Below, piece after piece: positions 1 through 5,300 of a stretch of 7,350 nucleotides of DNA. Every line of letters begins with the position of its first letter. Position 1 is the first letter of the stretch. The stretch spans positions 1-7,350 of the forward strand of contig JBFHDX010000152.1 in the NCBI GenBank assembly GCA_041584475.1. Reading direction: 5' to 3'. Below the pieces are notes generated by a model, which ran no database searches, was not told where the DNA came from, and saw only the letters and a program-made list of their open reading frames with translations. The stretch is from JBFHDX01 sp041584475 (GTDB lineage Bacteria; Pseudomonadota; Alphaproteobacteria; UBA8366; JADFVY01). Made by a program: the position numbers and the translations under genes.

Positions 1-152
1 CATTCCTCGAACGAACCCTCGTCGAGCAGCAGGTCGATGCGCTCGCGCGCCGTCAGCTTGCCCTTGGCGTGTTGGGCGTCGATCCGCTTCTCGCCGCCGC
101 CCATGCGCGCGGCCTCGCGGCGCCGCTCGAGTTCCCGGATGATGTCCTGCAT
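1..152 (-). CDS. pccB: Acyl-CoA/propionyl-CoA carboxylase beta subunit, N-terminal part (cut by left edge)
   Basis: Only the first 50 codons are present. The protein starts MQDIIRELERRREAARMGGG and continues with a segment rich in basic residues ending KGKLTARERIDLLLDEGSFEE. That last stretch (residues about 30-50) is the typical N-terminal signature of biotin-dependent carboxyltransferase beta subunits such as PccB, about 510 residues long in full. In the family this subunit moves the carboxyl group from biotin to propionyl-CoA or a related acyl-CoA in the cytoplasm, working with a biotin-carrying alpha subunit. The ATG at 152-150 is preferred because the family signature begins soon after it and a purine-rich GGGGCAGG lies just upstream. 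No alpha subunit is visible, so a related acyl-CoA substrate cannot be excluded. No clear promoter was found on this strand in 153-281. Confidence 0.85.
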   Translation of the reverse strand, partial: MQDIIRELERRREAARMGGGEKRIDAQHAKGKLTARERIDLLLDEGSFEE

Positions 153-245
153 AGCCTGCCCCGCTGTCTGTCGCGCGTCCCCGCTGCCGTAACCGAATAG
201 CATCTGGCGCCTCGGGGGGCCAGTGGGCGCATGTTGCGAAGACGC

Positions 246-274
246 TTTACAGCGACCCAGCTCGGCCTTATATT
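246..274 (+). promoter_or_regulatory. Sigma70-like promoter of the arsR-SRPBCC-GFA cassette
   Basis: TTTACA at 246-251 (5 of 6 matches to TTGACA) and TATATT at 269-274 (5 of 6 to TATAAT) are separated by exactly 17 bp. This AT-rich patch stands out in a very GC-rich window. A start 6-9 bases after the -10 box would fall at about 280-283, on or next to the ATG at 282, and no ribosome binding site precedes that ATG. The inferred transcript is therefore leaderless. The sequence match is direct; activity and the exact start are inferred. Confidence 0.75.
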
Positions 275-293
275 TAACCACATGGTTAACTAT
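270..293. promoter_or_regulatory. Palindromic operator overlapping -10 box and arsR start codon
   Basis: A perfect inverted repeat, TTAACCA-CA-TGGTTAA, occupies 274-289. It extends outward to 270-293 with one mismatched pair (273/290), giving 10 of 11 matching positions per arm. It overlaps the last five bases of the -10 hexamer, the predicted transcription start and the ATG (282-284) of the ArsR gene. ArsR-family repressors are dimers that bind such AT-rich palindromes, so this is most likely the autoregulatory site. No second copy was noticed elsewhere in the window. Confidence 0.8.
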
Positions 294-653
294 CAATCCG
301 AACAGCTCGACGCCGCCTTCCAGGCGCTGGCCGACCCGACGCGGCGGGCGATCGTCGCGCGTCTCGCCGCCGGCGAGGCGTCGGTCGGCGAGCTCGCGGC
401 GCCGTTCGCCATGTCGCTGCCCGCGGTCTCGAAGCACCTGAAGGTGCTCGAGGGGGCCGGCCTGCTGGTCCGGCAGCGCCACGGCCGCGTCCGTCGCTGC
501 CGCCTGCAGCCGGCGCGGCTCAAGCTCGCCGCCGACTGGATCGAGCACCACCGCCGCTTCTGGGAAGCACAGCTGGACTCGCTGGCGCGCTATCTCGAAG
601 ACACCAGGCCCGACAATGAAACGAAGAGGGAGAATTCCGATGACGAGGACTGA
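282..653 (+). CDS. ArsR/SmtB-family winged-helix transcriptional repressor
   Basis: A 123-residue cytoplasmic DNA-binding protein, a normal length for the family. The N-terminal helix LDAAFQALADPTRRAIVARL (9-28) is the ArsR hallmark. The helix-turn-helix spans about 35-62, with recognition helix SLPAVSKHLKVLE (45-57), followed by a basic wing (62-76). The usual alpha3 metal site (ELCVCDL type) is absent: the equivalent segment is VGELAAPF and the only cysteine is Cys73. A metal sensor is thus unlikely and an organic or unknown signal more probable. The C-terminal part, rich in Trp, His and Arg (86-107), probably forms the dimer helix. An in-frame ATG at 231 would add 17 residues but lies upstream of the promoter, and family alignment begins at MVNY, so 282 was chosen. 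No Shine-Dalgarno is present. The gene overlaps the next by 14 bp, indicating one operon and likely autorepression. Confidence 0.92.
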   Translation: MVNYQSEQLDAAFQALADPTRRAIVARLAAGEASVGELAAPFAMSLPAVSKHLKVLEGAGLLVRQRHGRVRRCRLQPARLKLAADWIEHHRRFWEAQLDSLARYLEDTRPDNETKRENSDDED

Positions 654-1110
654 TCCGGCGGTCGCCGCCGAAGCCCACCCGACGCTGCGCCTGACCCGGC
701 ACATCAAGGCATCCCGCGAGGCCGTCTTCAAGGCGTGGACGGATCCGGTCGCGCTCGCCGCCTGGTTCGGCCCCGAAGGCGTGAAGACGCGCAACGTCAA
801 GATCGACCCGCGACCCGGCGGCGCGTTTTCGCTCGAGATGTACGAGCCGGACGGTGTCTATCCGCTGTCCGGCGTCTACCGCGAGGTACGGCCGCCGGAG
901 CGACTGGTGTTCTCGTGGATCTGGGGCCATGGCGAGCTCGCCGGGCTCGAGACCACGGTGACGATCGAGCTGCGCGAGCGCGACGGCGGCACCGAGCTGA
1001 CGCTCCTGCACGAGGGCCTGCCGACGCCGACCGCGGTCGAGAAGCACGAGGGCGGCTGGATCGGCTGCTTCAACTGCCTCGAGCGGTACTTCGCCGACCA
1101 GGCGGCGTGA
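640..1110 (+). CDS. AHSA1-type SRPBCC (START-like fold) domain protein
   Basis: A 156-residue single-domain protein. Family landmarks in order are RHIKASREAVFKAWTDP (20-36), the WFGPEG turn (42-47), DPRPGGAF (56-63), GVYREVRPPERLVFSW (78-93), a beta strand TTVTIELRERDGGTELTL (105-122), and the closing helix H-E-G-G-W-I-G-C-F-N-C-L-E-R-Y (136-150). This fold makes a deep hydrophobic cavity for small ligands; the eukaryotic relative AHA1 activates Hsp90, but bacterial members next to ArsR regulators mostly have no known substrate. No signal peptide is seen, so it is probably cytoplasmic. The start at 640 has a good ribosome site (AGAGGGAG, 625-632). An in-frame ATG at 616 would lack this and add eight basic residues. 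The gene begins 14 bp before the repressor ends, which suggests translational coupling and shared control. The ligand or reaction cannot be read from the sequence. Confidence 0.9.
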   Translation: MTRTDPAVAAEAHPTLRLTRHIKASREAVFKAWTDPVALAAWFGPEGVKTRNVKIDPRPGGAFSLEMYEPDGVYPLSGVYREVRPPERLVFSWIWGHGELAGLETTVTIELRERDGGTELTLLHEGLPTPTAVEKHEGGWIGCFNCLERYFADQAA

Positions 1111-1118
1111 ACTCAACC

Positions 1119-1141
1119 GCCCCGGCCGGCGCGGCCGGGGC
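1119..1141 (+). other. Strong GC-rich hairpin between SRPBCC and GFA genes
   Basis: The arms GCCCCGGCCG (1119-1128) and CGGCCGGGGC (1132-1141) pair perfectly over 10 bp with a 3-base GCG loop, eight bases after the SRPBCC stop codon. No T-run follows, so it is not a standard intrinsic terminator. It could mark or protect an mRNA 3' end, attenuate transcription into the GFA gene, or simply reflect high GC. Confidence 0.55.
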
Positions 1142-1144
1142 AAC

Positions 1145-1165
1145 GGCCCGGGATTGCGCCGGGCC
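1145..1165 (+). other. Second hairpin just upstream of the GFA ribosome binding site
   Basis: GGCCCG (1145-1150) pairs with CGGGCC (1160-1165) across a 9-base loop. It lies three bases after the first hairpin and seven bases before the purine-rich AAAGGATG at 1173-1180 that serves the GFA start. It may affect translation or stack with the first hairpin. A stem this short can arise by chance in such GC-rich DNA. Confidence 0.35.
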
Positions 1166-1188
1166 ACGACCGAAAGGATGGTGCACCC

Positions 1189-1602
1189 ATGGCGAAGACC
1201 ATTACCGGCGGCTGCCGCTGCGGCGCCGTGCGCTACGAATGCGCGGCCGAGCCCATACTCGCCGCCCACTGCCAGTGCCGCCAGTGCCAGCGCGCGAGCG
1301 GCGGCGGCCACACCTCGTTCATCGTCGTGCCGAAGGACGCGCTCAAGGTCAGCGGCGAGGTCCGCTATTTCGACCACAAGGCCGACAGCGGCAACATCGC
1401 CGGCAACGGTTTCTGCCCGACCTGCGGCTCGCATTTGCTCGGCAGGACGTCGGGGATGCCGGAGGTCATGGCGATCAAGGTCGGCAGCCTCGACGATCCG
1501 AGCTGGTTCACGCCGGGCATGACCGTGTTCACGGCCAGCGCCCAGCCGTGGGACCGGGTCCCGGCCGACATGCCGTCGTTCCCCGGCATGCCGCCGATGT
1601 AG
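1189..1602 (+). CDS. GFA/CENP-V-fold zinc-binding protein
   Basis: A 137-residue protein with all the zinc ligands of the GFA (glutathione-dependent formaldehyde-activating) family. Cys9 and Cys11 (GGCRCGAVRY) with Cys76 and Cys79 (FCPTCGSHL) match the structural zinc site. Cys28, Cys30 and Cys33 (HCQCRQC) match the second, substrate-side zinc site described for Paracoccus Gfa. It is shorter than Gfa itself (about 190 residues), so it belongs to the broad GFA-like group. Whether members really catalyse the formaldehyde-glutathione reaction is disputed and cannot be assumed here. The ATG at 1189 follows AAAGGATG (1173-1180) at suitable spacing. It is on the same strand as the SRPBCC gene, 78 bp behind two hairpins, and probably co-transcribed. 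A role in handling an aldehyde or thiol adduct is inference from family and context. Confidence 0.9.
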   Translation: MAKTITGGCRCGAVRYECAAEPILAAHCQCRQCQRASGGGHTSFIVVPKDALKVSGEVRYFDHKADSGNIAGNGFCPTCGSHLLGRTSGMPEVMAIKVGSLDDPSWFTPGMTVFTASAQPWDRVPADMPSFPGMPPM

Positions 1603-1623
1603 GGGCCCGCGCGGCGGCGGCGG

Positions 1624-2325
1624 TCAGCCGCGCAGCAGCTCGAGGAAGCGGATCGCCGCGGCGATCTCCTCGGCGAGCGCGACGCGGCGGCCGGCTGCCT
1701 CGCTGTCGTGGCCCCACTGCGCCGCCTGCCACGCCTCGTCGAGCTGGCTCGCGGCAACCGCACGTTCCGGCCCGACATGCCCGTGTGCAGCGGCCAGTGC
1801 CAGCACCAGCGAGCCGCAGGCGGCGGTCAGCTGCGAGAGCGCGGCAAGCGGGAAATCCTCGTGCGCCTCTACCGCCCGGCGCAGTGCGGCGAGCGCCTCC
1901 GGCGGCTGCGCGACCGGTGTCACCCCTTCGGTGACGGCGAGGTGCGCCCCGAAGGTCTCCTGCGCCCAGTCGAGCAAGGGCTGCCACGTCGCGGCCTGCT
2001 GCCGCACCAGTTCCTGCGGCGTGCTCGCGCGGTAGCAAAGCAGGTCAAACCCGGCATAGGCGGCGATGCGCCCGACGAGTTCCTCGCGCGCGCCGCCGAC
2101 GCGGTCGATCGCCGTTGCCGCGAGCCGCATCATCGGCATCGCCAGCGGCCGGACCTCGCCCTCCTGGGCCGCCCATTCGTCGGCGATCGCCTGCGCCAGC
2201 GCCGCCGTCGGCAGCGTGAACGGCGCGCGCGCCGGCGTGCGCACCGGCCTGCCGTCGAGCGCCACGCCGAAGCCGCCGTCGTCCAGGCGCGTCACGGTCA
2301 CCTCGCGATAGAAGCGTTTGCTCAC
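1624..2325 (-). CDS. ATP12-family F1-ATPase assembly chaperone
   Basis: A 233-residue protein, within the usual size of bacterial ATP12 proteins. The N-terminal domain reads KRFYREVTVTRLDDGGFGVA with LDGRPVRTPA after it (3-32). Next come DEWAAQEGEVRP and MPMMRLAATAIDR (49-76), FDLLCYRA (93-100), WQPLLDWAQETFG (114-126), AHEDFPLAALSQLTAACGS (154-172) and the C-terminal DEAWQAAQWGHDSEA (196-210), all landmarks of the family. In yeast mitochondria Atp12 binds the free alpha subunit of F1 and prevents aggregation before the alpha3-beta3 ring forms; alphaproteobacterial homologues are assumed to act likewise in the cytoplasm. The start is GTG at 2325, sharing GTGA with the stop of the upstream AsmA-like gene. 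A weak AAGGGG lies about 11 bases ahead, so translation is likely coupled. No ATP synthase genes are visible nearby. The open frame continues far upstream, but the family match starts here. Confidence 0.93.
   Translation of the reverse strand: MSKRFYREVTVTRLDDGGFGVALDGRPVRTPARAPFTLPTAALAQAIADEWAAQEGEVRPLAMPMMRLAATAIDRVGGAREELVGRIAAYAGFDLLCYRASTPQELVRQQAATWQPLLDWAQETFGAHLAVTEGVTPVAQPPEALAALRRAVEAHEDFPLAALSQLTAACGSLVLALAAAHGHVGPERAVAASQLDEAWQAAQWGHDSEAAGRRVALAEEIAAAIRFLELLRG
1651..1666. repeat. Perfect 16-bp palindrome in the 3' end of the ATP12 gene
   Basis: GATCGCCGCGGCGATC is its own reverse complement. It lies within the last dozen codons of the ATP12 gene and about 50 bp past the end of the convergent GFA gene. 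It could act where the two transcripts meet, but it has no loop and no T-run, and alanine-rich GC-rich coding sequence readily produces such palindromes. Confidence 0.4.
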
Positions 2326-5300
2326 TCGCCGAACAACCCCTTCAGGCCCTTGGTGATGCCTTCGCCAACGCCCTTGATGACGTCGCGCGGGCGCGGCACG
2401 ACGCGCTGGTCCGTCGGCTGCGGGGCGTCGTCCAGGGTTCCCGTCTCGGCGATCTGCAGGCACGAATTGTCGTCGCCCGCGCCGAGCTCGCCAAGCCCGA
2501 TCACGGCCGCCGGCGGGAAGGCGAAGACGCCGATGACGCCGACGATTCGCCTGGCCACGCCCCGATTGTCGAGCCTGTAGGACGGGTTGGCGAGCGTGCC
2601 CGTCACATGCACCGGCACGCCGAAGCTGAGCATGGTCCGCTTGGCGACCGGCTGGGTGACGAGGTTCAGCGACTCGTCGCGCAGATCGATCTGGCCGGCG
2701 CCTACGAACAGGGAGACGTTGGTGTCGAGCAGGGCGGAGCGCAGCGTCGCCACGCCGGATTCGATGTCGAAGAGCAGGAAACCGCAGCTGACGGTGATCT
2801 TGTCCGAGCGGCTGCGCCGTATGACGTCGCTGAGGATCTGGCGCGGCCCGCCGAGCAGGGTGTTGAGGTCGGCGCTGCGGAACCAGCCCTCGCCCATGAC
2901 GAACACCGTGGTGCCGTTGAGCCCGGCCGCGATGTCGCGTATCGAGGCGCCGCGTCCGGCGACGTCGATGTCGAGATTGGCCCGCGCGCTGACGCCGTCG
3001 CTGACCTCCATCTCCTTGAGCACCTGGCCGAGATCGAACTGGTCGAGCGCGGCCTTCGCCACGAACGCCGGCTCCGCCGTCCGCGCGTCGAGCCCGAACG
3101 ACGCCGTGAACGAGCCGTCGCCGATCCTGCCGACGACCGGATCGATGACCAGCCTGCCCCCGTCGAGCACGAGGCTCGCCGTCGTTTTTTCGAGGCGCGC
3201 ACCCGACGTCAACACGGTACTGGTGATGACGGTCTCGGCGTAGAACTCGAGCTGCAGATCGACCGACCGCAAGACATCGAGCGGCAACGGATCGGCGGGG
3301 AGCAGGCGCACCGCCTCGGCGGATGGCGAGTCCCGGGGGGCCGTCTCGTCGACGCCCGGCGGCAGCGCGGTCGCGTCGATCCTGCGCGAGACAAGCGCGG
3401 CGGCGAGCCGCGGGCGGACGCCGGACAGGTCGAGCGTCGCTTCGCCGGCGACGTCGCTGCCGCCGACTGTCACACGCAGCCCCGACAGGCTCAGCCGCTG
3501 CAGTTCGTCCGCCGTGATCCGTCCCGCCACGGCAAAGGTACCGAGCACCGGCAACTGCCGGCCGACGACGCGCGACAGCGCCGCGAGATCCGCGCCCGCG
3601 ACGTCGATGCCGAGGTCGAGACCGGCGCCGTCGAGCGGCCGCGCGATCGTGCCGCGCATCGCAGCCCGTGCGCCAAGCCCGCGCAGCTCGACCTCGAGCG
3701 GCCAGGGCCGTGGCGGCGCCGACAACTCGGCCAGCGGCCCCGTCCGCGCCTCGAGCACGACCGCGATCCCGTCGTAACGACCGTCGAAAGACAGCGCGAG
3801 CGGGGCGGCCGCGAGTCCGCCGCGTCGTGCATCGGATTCCCCGGCGACGGCGATTTCCGCCCGACCCTCGACCACGTGTCCGGCCAGCACGACCTCGAGC
3901 GCCCGGAGACGCAGCGAGTCCGCGACATCTCCCGACAGCCGGGTCGACAGGCGATAGGCGCCGAGCGCGGGCATTTGCGTTCCGGCGAGCGCGGAGAGAT
4001 CGGACAGCCGGTCGCCGGCGACCGCGACGGCGAGATCGATGCCGGCGCCCTGAAGCGGCCGCGAGATCGTCCCGCGCAAGCTCGCCAGCGCGCCGCCGCC
4101 CGAGATTTCGAGGTCGAGCGGCCATGGCGCCGCTGCGGCCGCGAGGTCGGCGAGCCGCCCGGCATGGCCGGCGACCCGGAGCGGCGTGCCGTTGTACCGG
4201 CCCTCGCCGAACAGCTCGATCTGTCCCGGTCGCGCGGCCGCGTCCCGCAATTTCAACGTCTCGATCGCGAGATCTCGGGTCACCGTCCCGTCCGGGTCGG
4301 TAACGGTCAGGCGCGATTGCCGCAGCGCGATCCCGCGCGCCGGTCCCAGCGCGACCTCGACCTCGGCGTCGACGCTGAGCATGTTGGCGCGCGCCGGGTC
4401 GTTCGCGAGCCGCGCCAGGTCGAGGCGCCGGGCGGTCAGCTTGGCCGCGAGGACCGGTGCCGTCTCGCGCGCGTCCAGACGCACGGAGGCGGCCACCGAG
4501 CCGCCGGCGAGCGAGGCCGTGGCCGGCTCGACTACAAGTCTTCCGTCGGCGAGCGCCAGCCGTATGTCCACGTTCTCGAGCCGCGCACCGTCGACGGCAA
4601 GGGACAACGCCTGCAGTCGAAGCGCGGCATCGAAGCGGGTGAGCGGGCGCAGCGGCCCGTCAGCCGTCGCACGCCCGCGCGGGCGAACCGGGTCCTCGCC
4701 CCGTGCCGCGGCCTTCGCCCCGCCCCCCGCCAGCGCCGCCAGGTCGATCCGTCGCGCACTGAGCGAGCCGTCGATGCGCGGGCGCTGGCCGGCAAGCCCG
4801 ACTTGCAGGCGGCCCGACAGGTCGCTGCCGGCGATCGCCGCCTGCAGTTCCGAGAACTCGAACGCCGTCCCGGCATCGCCGGACAGCCGCCCGGCGAGCC
4901 GGTAGGGGCCGAGCGGCGGCAGGTCGGTGCCCGCCAGCGGCGAGAGGTCGGCCAGCGCGCCGCCTTCGATCGCCACCGCCAGGTCGAACCCGCGCGCCGC
5001 CAGCGGCTCGGCGATCGTCCCGTCGACGGTGCCGGTCGCGCCCCCCGCCTCGACGGTCAGCGCGAGCGGCCAGGGCCGTGCCGGCGCCAGCAGCCCCTCG
5101 AGCGAGCCCAGCGTGCCGGCAAACGCCAGCGGCGCACCGCCGTACCGACCCCGGTAGTGCACGGCGATCGGCGCCGCCGGACCGGCCCCCTCGATCGTCA
5201 GCGCCTCGATCGCCAGCGTCCGGCCGGGCCCGCCGTCGGGCCGCCGGTAGGTGACGACGGCGTTCCGGACGACGATCTCATCGACGAAAGGAACCGCGAT

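Noticed and set aside
153..245. Possible minus-strand promoter for the carboxylase gene (a TATTCG-like -10 near 190-200)
   Set aside because: No acceptable -35 box was found at suitable spacing, so the match is too weak to annotate.
231..281. Upstream in-frame ATG for the ArsR gene at 231
   Set aside because: It lies upstream of the predicted promoter and would add 17 residues not typical of the family.
1119..1141. Hairpin as a rho-independent terminator
   Set aside because: The stem is strong but there is no T-run after it, and a same-strand gene with a good ribosome site follows closely.
520..1434. Minus-strand open frame of 304 codons opposite the cassette
   Set aside because: It has no recognisable domain and runs antisense to three convincing genes.
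735..1934. Plus-strand open frame of 399 codons across the SRPBCC and GFA genes
   Set aside because: It is an out-of-frame shadow of two well-supported genes and its translation is Arg/Ala/Pro-rich.
2326..4125. Upstream extension of the ATP12 reading frame to 4125
   Set aside because: The frame is open but encodes only Arg/Ala-rich sequence inside the AsmA-like gene. ATP12 homology begins at the GTG at 2325.
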